Notes: generated by a model not told the origin, from the letters alone. 64,000 bases of DNA from Bemisia tabaci (GCF_918797505.1 NC_092800.1:35640263-35704262); one strand, 5' to 3'; shown: positions 48,701-58,997, counted from the first letter of the stretch. Numbers and translations: made by a program.

Positions 48701-51700
48701 TTCAATCCCGGGAAAGACTGCACTAAACAGAAGATAGGAATTGATTGGACCGCGTTAAACAGAAAGGAACCAAGCTACATCAGGTATTGCCAAATTTAAT
48801 TTGGCAATTCAATTTTTTACCTGAAAACGGTTGTGCGGATTTTTGTGCAAATTTCAGCGGATTTTCTCCATAGTACGAAGCAAATTCCTTAAAATTTTCA
48901 AAGGAATCCACGGAAACGTTCTCTCGTAAAAAATTAATTTGCCCAGTTAAATTTGGCAATAGCTGATGTGGGTTGGTTCCTTTCTGTTAAACGCGGTCCA
49001 ATTGAAAACTGGCTGTTTCAAAATATTAAAATTTCATTTTCAACTGGTGAAATTGAAAACAAATTTCAAAAACTAATTTGTCTATCCGCTGTAATTGCAA
49101 GGCCGAGACGTAACCAACAAATACTGAAACTGACCGCCTATGAACTCTTTTTCATCTGAGTTTTGTCTTGTTCAATCGACAAGTACAAAATCGTTGTAAG
49201 GTCAAGCAGCTGTGTGCAGCTTAAAATCTTTGGCTGCGGTACTTGAAAGCCATTTACAGCCTGTAAAGATTCCATAAAAATTACTCATCTTTCAACTGCA
49301 AAGTATGAATCGCAAATTTTTAAATTTCATGAAAACTCACATTTAACCCATTGACTTCAAACTCTTTAAGACGTTGCTTGACTTGACATCAATGTTTACG
49401 ATATTCCAACATGTTAATGAAAAGTTGTGTTCTTGTCAGTGTTTGTATTAGTAGCACTGTATCGTGGCTTTTGTCATTCAACATTTCCCTCTTTCATTTG
49501 GTGATGAATTTTAATCGGTGGTCTTTTTTCTAATTTTTTTCAGTGAAATTTGGAATAGGTTCTTAGAATTCGAGTCCAACATAGGTGATCTAAGTAGTAT
49601 TGTAAAAGTTGAAAAAAGAAGGAGTGCTGTTTTGAGTAAGGTAAAAAGAAACTTTTACATCACTACGTTGCATGTTCATTTCCTTTTAGACTTTAAATTT
49701 AGCTATTGTAATTAGAAATTATCTTCAGCTTAGTCCACCACAGAAAAAGCAGAACTGTTTTTTCAACTTAACAGGTGTACAGTAGAAAACATTTCTTATC
49801 CTACTTTTATTCATTAAATTTTTTTATTTTAAACCGTCATTTTCCAGACAAAAAAATGCAATTAAAGTTCAATGCTACAAAATTTTCACTCATCAATTGT
49901 ACTTTTATCAGGAAATTATTAGCATTTGCAACTCTAATTTTCACTGATTTATCCTCTGATCACACTTAAAATCAGCAAGATTTTAGACAGAAAATGTTCG
50001 GCACATTAATGTAAAAATTGAATTTTTTTTTGGACAAATTTGCAACCTTAGAATGAAGCTATGGTCCTTTGTCTGAAAAATGATGGATTTAGATGAAAAT
50101 TAATGCTTTCCTTGGCCAGGCTCAAAAGTTGTGTTGTAGAGCTAAAGGAACAAATGTTCTTTCTCAGGATGTGTAAGTACCGTACAGAAAAAGTACAAAC
50201 ACATCGAAAAAGAGACAAGGATTTTTACACGACGTCATAGCCACGGTGCTTAGTTTGTAAAAACAGAAATGCTCACTGCAACGGAAAAAGACTCATGTAG
50301 GGTAAATTTGCCCCAAAAGAATTATGTTGATATGCTATCTCTAAATTTTATACTTCAACCTTACTTATACCTTAACTTTTAGCTTTATACTTGTAAACCT
50401 AATGTAGATATGTAACTTTTACACCTACTTCAGTCCATTTAGGGGCCATTCTTGAAATACATAAGGCTCCAGGGGACGGCGGGTTAAGGAGAACGTCTCA
50501 CTACTTTATGTGTTAAAAGTCAGGGACCTATGTCACAAAAGCATTATGGGGAGGGAGGGGGCGGTGTCGAAAAATCAGGAAAGCATTCCGCACGTACCTT
50601 CGACACAGCTTGCAACCAACAAGCACTGGAAAAAAAAACACATTGTATCTAGAGTCCAGACTCTTGAAAACATTGACAAGAAAAAATACTCTTGATTCAA
50701 TCGGATTTTTGCTAGAATCAAAACGAGATCCGCTTAAATTAAGAGGCTTGGTTCTTGATTTAAGTCAGATTCTGATGGAATCAAGAGTACTTTTTCTTGT
50801 CGATGTTTTTAAGAGTCTGGACTCTAGATCCAAAGTGCTTTTTTTTCCAGTGAGTCACTAAATTAATCATATATTCTGACCAATTTTTATCAGATTAGTG
50901 ATATAGTTTGGTCTAAAAAACAGTTTTAAATGCCAATGGCCACTGTTCCTTGAGATTTTCAGCCGAGGTTTAGTCTGAACAATCATGGCAGTGGATAATT
51001 GCTCCCTGAACAAATCGTTGCTCATTTTGAACTGTTTTTTTTACTGTGCACTCTCCATTTTTCCAGATTGCAGAGTTCGAAGGTAAAGAAACCGCCCAGT
51101 TGGTTGATAGGTACAAGTTCCTGAACCTGTTCCCTTGCACCCCTGCAGAGTTAAAGTGAGTAACTCCTAGATTTAAGATCTTTTTTCCTGTATATCTCAG
51201 TGCAGTTATTAGTTTGATGTTTTGAACAACAAATTTTGCCTGAAGTCCATTTCAAATCATGTCTTTTTAACCATCTGACATATCTTCCAAAAAAAAAGAC
51301 AGTCATAGTTTTCCTGCAATACGTGAAAGTACTGTTGCCTAATATTTTGTACTTTCCCAAAATCCTTCATAATTCTCCTTCTTTCTTTTTGATATCCGCC
51401 CTTTGGGTACAGAGTTTTTTAAGAACTGCTTAAGGACAGGTATCATTGCATTTGTTACTGATTTTGTATTTTGCCTCAATTTGACAAGCTCGAAAAGATA
51501 TTTTAAAGAGAAGAAAATAAGGCCCTATGAAAGGCCTGTACATAATGTAGGCTGAGCCCTAGAACAGGGTATTTTGTCTTAAAAGGCGTCTCTGTGTCAT
51601 CTTGGGATAAGTACTTAGTTTTTGAGGTAGGCTCAGAAGTATTTAAAAAATAAACATTTTGTGGACTTTCCTGAAAGGTATGGAATACTATGTGAATTGC

Positions 51701-54700
51701 ATTTTGCAAAAAGGAACCAAGAGCATTCCAATGTCGCTAAGATTGTGCAACTTTGTTTGCCTTGCAACAGTTATTTTAACTAATTTTATCTTTACTCCCA
51801 ATAAAATATAACTTAAAGACGAAAATTACCTTTGTAAATTTAATTTTTTGCATGATTTCAGTAATTTTATTGAGTGAATATAAGATACACAATCTTAGCA
51901 ACATTGGAATGCTTTTGGTTCTTTTTTGCAAAATGCTATCCGTGTATTATATACCTTTAGAAAATCTATTTAAAAAATCTTCAGAAAATAGCTGCCCGCA
52001 AATTGTGGCAAAAAGCCATGCTTGTCAAAAAGAAATTTCATCTGTAATATTTTCACTATTGATGCTTTTCGAAGTACAGTTAGGAGACTAATTATACTAA
52101 GTTTCTTAATTTTAGAGCAATAGGCTACAATGAAGTCACTCAAAATATAGCCAAGTCATTCCAAGCTGCCAAGTCTGGTGGGCCGATCATCTCCAGCCTG
52201 GACGTGATGGATGATGGAGATGCAGCTCAGAGAAATCTCCCGAAGCCAGACGTATCGCAAATGATTCCATATAAGCCTAAACGAAATGCATTCATCGGTG
52301 AACATCCTATCCCAGGTAATGTTCATGCAGAGCTCATAGAAACTGAAAAAATGTAGGGACTTTAATTTGTTGAGCAGGGTTGCCAGTCAGGGAAGAACAA
52401 GAAACGTCAGGGAATTTTGAAAAGTCAGAGGAGACCTGAAAATGTCAAGGAAAATTTCAAAAGTGTCAGCAAAAAATTGTAAAGTCACCTTTAACGGGTC
52501 AGTTGCGCTGGTCACAGAATCGTGTTTTGATTAATTATTCTTTTAGATTCGTCCAAACAGCAACTTTCTATGTCGAATATTAACCGAGATATCGCGCTTT
52601 GAAAACTTGGGTTTTTGACATCATCTACTGCGGTAAGAACACCCCTGGTTTCTTCCACTTTGCTTTCATCAGACATTTCCGTTGAGTAACCAGTGCAAAT
52701 GTACGTTACGCTGACTGATGAAAGCAAGATGGAAGAAACCAAGTGTGTCACTACCGCAGTGGATGAAGTATAAAATCTGACCTTTCAAAGAGCGATATCT
52801 CGGTTAATATTGAATGTAGGAAGTTGCCGTTTGGACAGATCTTATTATTTTTAGCTAGTCTAAAAGAATCAATCATCATAACACAATTATGTGACCAGCG
52901 AAACTGAGCCATTGCTTTTTTATAATGATTATGACGTTTTGAACAACAAATTTTGCCTGAAATTTATTTTGAATTATGTCTTTTTAACCATCTGAAATAT
53001 CTTCAATCATCAGGGAATTTTACCGAAATGTGTTGGGGAAACCAGGAAAATGTTAGGAAAATTCATTTTTTAAATTCTGTGGCAATCTTGGTTGAAAACG
53101 CAAGGAATTAGTGGTAAAACACTGGAAAACACAGGGATTATGGCGTTTTACAATAGTGATGTAACTGGTTCTTCGCAAGAAGAGTTTATTAAAATTAATT
53201 TTGCAGATATTGTAAGAACCGAAGTTCAAATGTCAAATTTTAACCTTTTTTTTGGCTTTGTGGCGGTGTCTGTTTATGCAATTTTGTAACAATGAAATCT
53301 CTGGTGGCTGTTATTCTTATTTTTTGTTCAAAATCACTATCTAAAAAATATTCGTTTTTTATCCATCATCTTGTCTTAGAAATTTTTACGCTTCATCAAG
53401 AAGCCTAGTTTTATATCGTATATTCTTCTGTAGGTGGCAGCTTCCCTCCACCTCCTGCCGTTGCTCAACTAATGGCCACTTTGCCACCCCCTGGTTGTTT
53501 TCATGGACCATTTGTTGCTGTGGATCAGCTTCTGGAGATATTTGATAAAATCCAAATTCCAGATAAACGTAAGTCCCCTTTGAATTATTCGTTACCATTT
53601 TCTGTTAGTTCTACTCTCACAGTTGTACCTACAGTCAACTTTCAATATTCAAGAGACCGAAGAAAATTCTAAGTAATGAGGTTTTCGAATTTAAGAGGTT
53701 TTGAAGAGATTCAAATTAAAGATTCATTCACAAATTTTGTTACCCAATTTACCTACTATAATGAATGTAAAGTGCTGGGCATAGTGCTTTTCCAGTTGAC
53801 TGAGTGCCTTTTCCTCAATGACCTGCTAGAATTTTTGAATTGAAGAAATTCCCGTCGTAAAATTTCAAATTACGAAGGGTAATTTGTCTATGCTTAGCTC
53901 TGAAAAATTCAAATTATTGTTGAGAGAAAGACTTGTCAATTTTTTTCGAATTAATCGAGCTTTTTTGAAGGATCCAGCACTGTACTTTGTATTAATGATA
54001 GTTTCAAATTATTGAGAGTTGACTCATTTGAAATTTATTTTTTTAATAAGCTTTTTGCGAGAAGAGTGACACAAGAGTCATTGAAAATTTTTGAATTTTT
54101 TTTTAATATTCAAGCTTTTGAATACCCATTTTGGGACAATTGCTTTCATGTCCTTAAAAGCCTTTTAATTTCACCTTATCTGGTAATTTTGTTCAAAAGA
54201 TCGTTCTTCGCTCTTATGCCACCAGCACTTTAAAACTATAGCATTGTGACGTCTGTTTGTCTCTTCATTTAGATAGTGGCAAGTTTTGGAAGAAAATTAT
54301 TTGGTTTTGTAGGCACTCTCTAAAGTCTCTAAAATGTTGCTTGTATTTCTTTGAAAATTTTTACAGAATTTGTGGCATGTCTTTGATCTCAAAAACTAGT
54401 ACTCTTTTAACAGTCCTTTCTTCTTGATTTTGAAAGTTAGTCACCAATCATTTGCAAACATCATTTGATTTCCTGTGACAGAGAATTATTTGGTACCACT
54501 GTCGGCTTCTCAGTTCAGAACAAAGCGCCTAGAACATAAAAGCTGGGAAATGCTGAGATTCATCGCAGATACAAACAATATCTGTGAGCAATCAAGTAAT
54601 TGAATTACATTTTGCAACAAGGAACCACTATTTTTGGCCCATTTTAGAAACAACATACATGCCATTGATTTCCTTATGCAGATATGTGCTTCTATGGGAG

Positions 54701-55400
54701 AGCCAAAGATAGTGGTTCCATATTGCAAAATATAATCCAATTCATACAGGAATTTATGTTGAAAATCGAAAATTTCTCTTTCTGCACCAAAATAGCCTTG
54801 CTTCCAATTCCGACTGTCACTGATGGCTTAGCGCCAAATTAATCAATAAAGAAGTAGAATTTCAATAGTTTGCTGTGAGCTACAGGGATTATTCTAATTT
54901 TTCCCTCAAGGATAAGCAGGAAAATGGAAAAAGTCATCGAGTTTCTCAGAAGGTAATGAGATTGTCTCCTGCAGATCAGGAAGAAATCAGGGAATGAGAA
55001 AAGTACAGAATTGTAGACACCATATTTTACTCATAGAATACAGGTTCGAGCTGATTCCCTGCAATAGGATTTTCAGCAAAAACTTTCAAGGAGCTGTAAT
55101 TTTCTTGAGTTTTTCCTGCTCCAGTCTCGCACAGGCATAATATTCAATTTGTGAAGACACATCTATTCATTTCCTTTTTTTTTTACAGCTCCTGTACCAA
55201 AAGGTGACAACGGTTGTGATACTCGGTTATTTGACTTCACCAGCTCTATCCACTGGATGGAGAACGATGATTCAGTCTTAAACAGTGGGATCAGGAGGAA
55301 ACGGAAAGCAGGAGGAGGGGATGAAAGTGATGAAGAAGAAAACGTGGCTCCACCTGTCTACGACATTTATAGAATAAGACAGCAAAAACGAGTCAAATGA
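33689..55400 (+). CDS. su(f): Cleavage stimulation factor subunit 3 (CstF77), suppressor of forked
   Basis: CstF77 is the scaffold of the nuclear CstF complex. It dimerises and holds CstF50 and CstF64 for GU-rich element binding in mRNA 3'-end cleavage. Fifteen coding exons, listed separately, give about 730 residues; human CSTF3 has 717. Strongly conserved blocks are [94 protein letters not shown] QLVDRYKF and the C-terminal [16 protein letters not shown] repeats cover roughly residues 20-550. The proline-rich tail [20 protein letters not shown] is the part that contacts the CstF64 hinge in the family. ATG 33689 gives an acidic/basic start [10 protein letters not shown]. One base is missing in a T run of exon 2 as written; every other junction is in phase. 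Introns carry many MITEs. The gene lies 1.4 kb downstream of the zinc-finger locus, same strand. Confidence 0.95.
33955..34008. repeat. Perfect short hairpin in su(f) intron 1
   Basis: AGGGCTTTTTTTTTTATCCGT and ACGGATAAAAAAAAGCCCT flank a loop of about 14 bases. It is too short for a typical MITE and the role is unknown. Confidence 0.6.
34019..34304. mobile_element. MITE in su(f) intron 1
   Basis: AGAGTTGTAATGTAAATGGG at the left is mirrored by CCCACTTACATTACGACTCA at the right; the inverted repeat is about 35 bp and includes GTGGC(A/G)CCA. Confidence 0.6.
35164..35354 (+). CDS. su(f): su(f) exon 2 (residues 17-80), contains one-base frameshift
   Basis: It starts after TTTCAG. The first frame reads [20 protein letters not shown] then [21 protein letters not shown]. 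The expected family sequence continues in the next frame as [21 protein letters not shown]. The shift occurs at the six-T run 35286-35291. The exon length of 191 nt is one short of a multiple of three, while exon 3 needs phase 0, so one T is missing. This is either a sequencing/assembly error or a real loss-of-function allele. Confidence 0.85.
36482..36514 (+). CDS. su(f): su(f) exon 3 (33-nt microexon, residues 81-91)
   Basis: It lies between TTGTTCCAG and GTAAGC and encodes [11 protein letters not shown], matching the family segment before LFQRCL. Phase is 0 on both sides. Confidence 0.85.
36888..37613. mobile_element. ~725-bp element with GAGGACTTAT termini in su(f) intron 3
   Basis: TGAGGACTTATCTGTAACAA with TAGCGGATGTC at the left, and GACATCCGCC..TGTTGTTACATATAAGTCCTCA (two segments) at the right. 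The inside contains a tRNA-like stretch at 37340-37420. No transposase frame is visible. Confidence 0.5.
37340..37420 (+). mobile_element. Degenerate tRNA-like (SINE-type) sequence
   Basis: GTCAGCTAAGCCCATGGTTGG resembles an A-box region, and GTGGATTTGAATCTC at 37383-37397 resembles a degenerate B box. The spacing is tRNA-like, but stems are not evident. Confidence 0.25.
38133..38230 (+). CDS. su(f): su(f) exon 4 (residues 92-124)
   Basis: It follows TTTCAATAG and encodes [20 protein letters not shown] then [12 protein letters not shown], a HAT repeat. It ends in phase 2 before GTAAGA, and exon 5 completes Lys. Confidence 0.9.
38626..38850 (+). mobile_element. ~240-bp core-family element (copy 2), su(f) intron 4
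   Basis: The internal ATCATTCCTTAAAGTTT and AGTAAAGTATAACAGGAAGTC align with copies at 19607 and 59970. The termini are decayed. Confidence 0.5.
39711..39864 (+). CDS. su(f): su(f) exon 5 (residues 124-175)
   Basis: It follows CTTTTTCCAG and encodes [20 protein letters not shown] and on to [14 protein letters not shown], among the best conserved CstF77 blocks. It ends in phase 0 before GTGAGT. AATAAA occurs only 8 nt into the following intron. Confidence 0.93.
40364..40622. mobile_element. ~260-bp MITE, GGATTGCATTTTGCAAAAAGGAACCA family, su(f) intron 5
   Basis: The left GGATTGCATTTTGCAAAAAGG with AACCACCAGCATTGCAATG is mirrored by CATTGCAATGCTAGTGGTT and CCTTTTTGCAAAATGCAATCC at the right. 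The copy at 51690-51950 has the same layout. Confidence 0.8.
41025..41258 (+). CDS. su(f): su(f) exon 6 (residues 176-253)
   Basis: It follows TTGCTACAG and encodes [40 protein letters not shown] and NLPSVPP, closing the HAT-N domain. Phase is 0 on both sides. Confidence 0.93.
41720..42337. mobile_element. ~620-bp long-TIR element, su(f) intron 6
   Basis: ATGGGCCTGTTGCAAACTTT and AAAGTTTGCAACAGGCCCAT bound arms of about 240 bp, which also share GCTAGAGC..AATAAG and GAGCTTCC(C/T)GCTTCAAAAAC. There is no transposase frame. A related half-copy appears near 47,160-47,330. Confidence 0.75.
42533..42772 (+). mobile_element. ~240-bp core-family element (copy 3), su(f) intron 6
   Basis: The ends AAAGTGCAAAACCATGTAT and ATACATGGTTTCGCACTT are inverted repeats. 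The core contains AATAAAGAGTATGAAG and AGAAGTCCGCAAC in the same orientation as the other copies. Confidence 0.6.
42912..43103 (+). CDS. su(f): su(f) exon 7 (residues 254-317)
   Basis: It follows TGTATAACAG and encodes [31 protein letters not shown] and [18 protein letters not shown]. Phase is 0 on both sides; the donor is GTAAGG. Confidence 0.93.
44291..44531 (+). mobile_element. ~240-bp core-family element (copy 4), su(f) intron 7
   Basis: GGCCAAAGTGCAAAACAACG and the inverse TGTGTGGTTTTGCACTTAGGCC. The core is AATAAAGTAAGACAGGAAGTC. It includes a sense-strand AATAAA. Confidence 0.65.
44785..44976 (+). CDS. su(f): su(f) exon 8 (residues 318-381)
   Basis: It follows TTTCCTAG and encodes [40 protein letters not shown] and EIDPTL, HAT repeats. 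Phase is 0 on both sides. Confidence 0.93.
45046..45307. mobile_element. 262-bp near-perfect palindrome, su(f) intron 8
   Basis: AGTAAGTTGGAATTTTTTAG and its inverse bound arms of about 110 bp, including AGCACAAAGCTGAAAATCTC and GAGCACAATTTTCCCTCAAA. The unpaired loop is about 40 bp. Confidence 0.8.
45438..45728. mobile_element. ~290-bp MITE, su(f) intron 8
   Basis: TCGAATTTAACGGAAACACA at the left and TGTATTTCCATTGAACTTCA at the right are diverged inverted repeats. The internal ATTGAGTCTTATGGAGGAAT is shared with the element at 58738-58997. Confidence 0.5.
46559..46660 (+). CDS. su(f): su(f) exon 9 (residues 382-415)
   Basis: It follows TTTTACGCAG and encodes [20 protein letters not shown] and [14 protein letters not shown], with donor GTTTGT. 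Phase is 0. Confidence 0.92.
47584..47853. mobile_element. ~270-bp MITE, su(f) intron 9
   Basis: AACAAGGTGGAAAAATGGTG (then CTGGGTCCAC) at the left and GTGGACCCAGCACCGTTTCT then CCACCTTG at the right; the TIRs are about 42 bp and also contain ATTTCGCGGG/CCCGCGAAAT. Confidence 0.75.
48044..48258 (+). CDS. su(f): su(f) exon 10 (residues 416-487)
   Basis: It follows TGTTGGCAG and encodes [38 protein letters not shown] and [20 protein letters not shown]. It ends in phase 2, and exon 11 completes Val. Confidence 0.93.
48743..49002. mobile_element. ~260-bp MITE, GACCGCGTTAAACAGAAAGGAACCA family, su(f) intron 10
   Basis: TTGGACCGCGTTAAACAGAA then AGGAACCAAGC at the left, and GGTTCCTTTCTGTTAAACGC then GGTCCAAT at the right. 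It is the intact relative of the interrupted copy at 13829-14683. Confidence 0.8.
49544..49640 (+). CDS. su(f): su(f) exon 11 (residues 487-519)
   Basis: It follows TTTTTTTCAG and encodes [20 protein letters not shown] and [12 protein letters not shown]. The donor GTAAAA is a weaker match to consensus. Phase is 0. Confidence 0.9.
50624..50852. mobile_element. ~230-bp MITE with CACTGG..CCAGTG ends, su(f) intron 11
   Basis: The arms of about 75 bp are inverted: TCTAGAGTCCAGACTCTTGA pairs with TAAGAGTCTGGACTCTAGA, and TACTCTTGATTC with GAATCAAGAGTA. Confidence 0.75.
51067..51155 (+). CDS. su(f): su(f) exon 12 (residues 520-549)
   Basis: It follows TTTTTCCAG and encodes [20 protein letters not shown] then [10 protein letters not shown], the end of the HAT-C domain. 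It ends in phase 2 before GTGAGT. Confidence 0.92.
51690..51950. mobile_element. ~260-bp MITE, same family as 40364-40622, su(f) intron 12
   Basis: The left GAATTGCATTTTGCAAAAAG then GAACCAAGAGCATTCCAATG is mirrored by CATTGGAATGCTTTTGGTTC at the right, then TTTTTTGCAAAATGC. Confidence 0.7.
52116..52315 (+). CDS. su(f): su(f) exon 13 (residues 549-615)
   Basis: It follows TTAATTTTAG and encodes [15 protein letters not shown] and on to [18 protein letters not shown], the post-HAT linker. It is less conserved apart from PKPD-x3-QMIP. It ends in phase 1. Confidence 0.9.
52497..52913. mobile_element. Long-TIR palindromic element (copy 2), su(f) intron 13
   Basis: GGTCAGTTGCGCTGGTCACA and TGTGACCAGCGAAACTGAGCC bound long arms. 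It shares CCGAGATATCGC, GGTTTCTTCCA and CAGCAACTTTC with copy 1 at 22101-22550. Confidence 0.7.
53434..53568 (+). CDS. su(f): su(f) exon 14 (residues 616-660)
   Basis: It follows CTTCTGTAG and encodes [36 protein letters not shown] and KIQIPDK, the proline-rich segment that binds CstF64 in the family. It ends in phase 1. Confidence 0.92.
54600..54742. mobile_element. ~143-bp MITE, su(f) intron 14
   Basis: TGAATTACATTTTGCAACAA then GGAACCACTAT at the left; ATAGTGGTTCCATATTGCAA then AATATAATCCAATTCA at the right. It is close to the copy at 32370-32515. Confidence 0.75.
55189..55400 (+). CDS. su(f): su(f) exon 15 (residues 661-730 and stop)
   Basis: It follows TTTTTTTTACAG and encodes [16 protein letters not shown], a basic RRKRKAGGG patch, acidic DESDEEE and the conserved end [16 protein letters not shown]. 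The TGA is at 55398-55400. Confidence 0.93.
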
Positions 55401-58400
55401 TCTTTCATTTATCGCAGTGACACTGCTTTCAGTTGATCAAATCGTAATATCTCTATGACTTGCTCTGTAGCGAATTTCATTCTGCTGTTGGACACGAATT
55501 TCAAGTCTGATGTGCCATTATATTTTGTAATGCGTCTTCTACGTAATGGTACCATTGGACAATATGGTAGACTCCCATGTTGGATACATGAAGAGTCTCC
55601 TACCTAGTATAGGGGGTTGAAAACCTGATCTTAAATTGTTGCTCCTCTGATGTAAGGCGAATCTCCTTTTTTACACAAGCTTCGAACAGCATGGAATCGT
55701 AAATCAGACTGTTACATTAGAGGAACGACAAAACATGTCATTAAATTCAAATCGGTAATCCACCATATCCAGAGAAATAAATTTGGGTTCTTTGTTAATA
55801 TATCTGTTTTCCAGATCATGAGCCCATGTAAGTCTAAATTTTTAGTTGTTTCAGCCAAGTTTCAACAGGCCTAATAATTGGAGAATGTTGGTCTAATCAG
55901 TAAAAGGACCACTGAACAGGGTATGAAATTATGCACCAGAATACATATAAAATACAATGGACACATCAAAATTTCCCAAATTCTACTCATAAGTGAGAAA
56001 ATAACAGCTCTTGTCTACATTTGTTTACTATGTCTGCTCACAAACAAACCAGAGTCTAGTAGAATAAAATTGTGCATCATATTAATGTCGACATATGGTG
56101 ATGGAAGAATTTTCCTGTTTATTAACTTTTTGTTAACAGCATTAAAGATACCTTGTATCAAGCTAAGAAAGAAATTTGTGTGAAACTAGGCTCCAGTTTT
56201 TGCTTAAGGTTAATCTTCAGCTGTAGTTCTGAAAAAATCCACCACGTCGCGCTGCTAAAATCCGACTCCGAAATCAGTGATTATTTAAATATCTCAATAG
56301 ATATCTTAAATTCTAAGACTCATAAGTTCTAGCAGCATACGTCTGGAATCCCTAGAAAGAAACGCGAGCTTTGAAAGTTTAATAACAAAAGCTACAATTT
56401 GATCCCAGTTTCTCTTACGGGATATCTGTAAGTGTGAGAAAGACAGCTCATGGTGGGAGAGATATCTGCAACTGCTGAGAGCCATCAATCGTGATTGGTT
56501 GCATCAAGGTCATCATGCTTAACCCTACTTTTTTCTGGGATCAAATTTCAGAGCTTCAGAAGTTTCTTTTACGTCGTTTTTAGTGTCAATAGGAAGAAGA
56601 ATGTAATGGCTAGAACTTGTGACTCTTCGATTTAAACAGAAGTTCCCCTAACTTTCATAAAAGCTCAAGGACTTACGTGAAGCTGTACGGACTCTAATAG
56701 AGTGGACCAAAAAATCAAAACACAGCGGTGGCACCCCCTGCGCGGAGAAATTTCTTACTTCACGCAGCTGTAGATAAACCTTAATATATTAGTGGATTTC
56801 AATGTCTAATAGGGCCTTTGTTGATAACGGTTTTTTCGCGAGAAGGAAGTTTGAATTAAGTGCTCACTTATGAGTTGATTTCGAAGGTTTTGATAGTGCT
56901 CTGCCTAAAATTCTGATGAATTCACATGCTCTGTAATGCTATATTCTTCATCCTGTCGGGTGGTCCATTGCAGAAATGTAGGCAGAATCAGAAAATTGAA
57001 AAAGAAGTACACTTGCAATACCAAGAATTATTTTGTTGGCTTGTAAATGTTATTGGGTAAGATGTCCCTCACAACTTTTCCAGCATGATGAGCTTTTTAA
57101 TTGTACTTTCTGTGTGCCAATCTCGAGAAAAGCTGGGATGAAAACTGAAAAGTGAATTTTTCTACTTTCTCGTATGTATGTCGTTTCCAATGGAGATATG
57201 GGATCATGACAATGTCTATGTGAATGCTATACTGCATGCTGTTATCATTTGAAGGACTTTGCTTCTTTTGTCAGTCTTATCCTCCTAGTCAGTGAGGAAA
57301 CAAAAGCTCCTTTCGATCACTTATGAGATACTTTAACATTACCACCAGATACAGCAAGTAATTATACCAAAAAAATTTACTTTTCAGCCCTGCTTTTCTC
57401 AAGATTGGCACGTAGAAAGTTCGATTTTAGAAGCTCATCCGAAGGCTCAGGAGACTGTAAGGAACAAATTACCAAATTAAGTATAAATTTAGGTGGCACT
57501 GAATTTCTTAGTGTTGTGTGCATAGTTCTTTGCTTTTCATCGTCCGCTACTTTTATTGAATTAAAATCAGCCCTGTAAGTTCCTCGTGTTACCATTTTAC
57601 TGAAAGTGCCAGATTTTTTATCTTCCTTTTGTTTCTTTGAAGATGTTCAAAGTTAGGTTTCGTTTTAGTAATATCTGTTAAATGTCCAAGTTTCCTAAAT
57701 TTTCAATTAGTAAAAGCACTCTTTGATTTTTACACCTTGTTCAAGGATTTTTTAACCCTTAATCCAAAGAGAGGGAATCAGATTTTAATTTTAATCAAAA
57801 ATATGCATGATGAGTGTGCATGATCTAATGCAATCTAAGAACTCTGAGAAGTAGTGAAACTACTTTTGTATTTCTAAAGTCAATTACTTTGTCAGTCACT
57901 TGTCACGTCGTATACAATCATTTACTTTTTAAGAACAAACACTCTCTGTTTTTGTTTGCAACCTTTTTGTTTTTTAACTCCCAGAAATTCTTGCCAAATA
58001 TTCAGTGGGATCATACAAAGATAATAAAAGCTGCAATCCTGGTCTTGATAAAGTCTTGAAGACTGACAGTCTTTTTCTTGAATTCTGTGAAGTAAACAAA
58101 ATCTCATGCCAACACATTTTTTCTTCTTTCATACTGCTGACATTTTTATAGCAGGTGAGGACTGATTCCAAGCCAGAAGATTTTGAAATAAACCCCTTAA
58201 AATATGTATAATTTGCACTATAAATTTTTGCAAATAATTAAATCCTGGTTGCTCGAGAAAATACATGAGGGAACTCTTTGAAACCTTACTCGAATAAATG
58301 AATAAGAGGTTCAAGTTTTGAGTTACATTGAATGCAGCACATACAATCTACCCATGTGAGTTGAGTTTTTCTGAAGTTCGTTAGATGAAAATCCTGTAAT

Positions 58401-58737
58401 ATTTCTCATCAATCTAAAAATTATTCTTTTTACTGTAAATTTTCTCTGTATCTATTTCATTTTGAAAAAAAATACTAAATAAAAAAGATGTGGTTAGTCT
58501 GATATTCAGGATATTATTTTCCCTCTTTAAGTCTGTCTTTAAATACCCTGTCATTCAACTTTTTTGTGGACGAAGCCCTCAGTTACCTGTTTTTTGGCAT
58601 AAGAGGTGATCGTAAAGAAACATAAGCTCTTTTAAATCAATCATTGCTCAATTTCCTCCAGAATGTGGCTTGATTCCTCACAGCCTAACCAGATCCATTC
58701 GAACAATCGGCGAATTTACCGCCTTTAAAGGGGTCTA
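55401..58737. other. su(f) 3' UTR and downstream intergenic DNA
   Basis: The 3' UTR probably ends near 55,800. Beyond it the sequence is AT-rich without a supportable gene; the 101-residue ORF at 55878-56183 has no family feature. Nothing else was recognised to 58,737. Confidence 0.4.
55776..55781 (+). promoter_or_regulatory. Poly(A) signal AATAAA of su(f)
   Basis: This is the first canonical hexamer after the su(f) stop codon (376 bp downstream). A T-rich stretch ending TTTGTTAATATATCTG follows and could serve as the downstream element. Confidence 0.5.
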
Positions 58738-58997
58738 AATGGACCGAGTTCATCAGAAAGGAACCAACCCACATTTTCAAAAAAATTGAGTTAAGAACGT
58801 TTTGTAGTTCCTCTAGTTGTGTTCTTTCTTCTGCCAAAAATATCCTGTCAATAAAAAATATTAAGTCTGCGAAAAGAGGGGTTAAAGTTTCCTTTATAAT
58901 TTCTACATTGAGTCTTATGGAGGAATACAACTTCAAACCTCTTTTTCTCAATTTCAACTTGATGTGGGTTGGTTCCTCTCTGATAAACTCGGTCCAA
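58738..58997. mobile_element. ~260-bp MITE with GGACCGAGTT termini
   Basis: TGGACCGAGTTCATCAGAAA then GGAACCAACCCACAT at the left; ATGTGGGTTGGTTCCTCTCT then GATAAACTCGGTCCA at the right. It has the same GGAACCA module as the families at 48743 and 40364. Confidence 0.75.

Noticed and set aside
55878..56183. 101-residue ORF downstream of su(f)
   Set aside because: No recognisable domain, no splice or promoter support, composition typical of AT-rich DNA.
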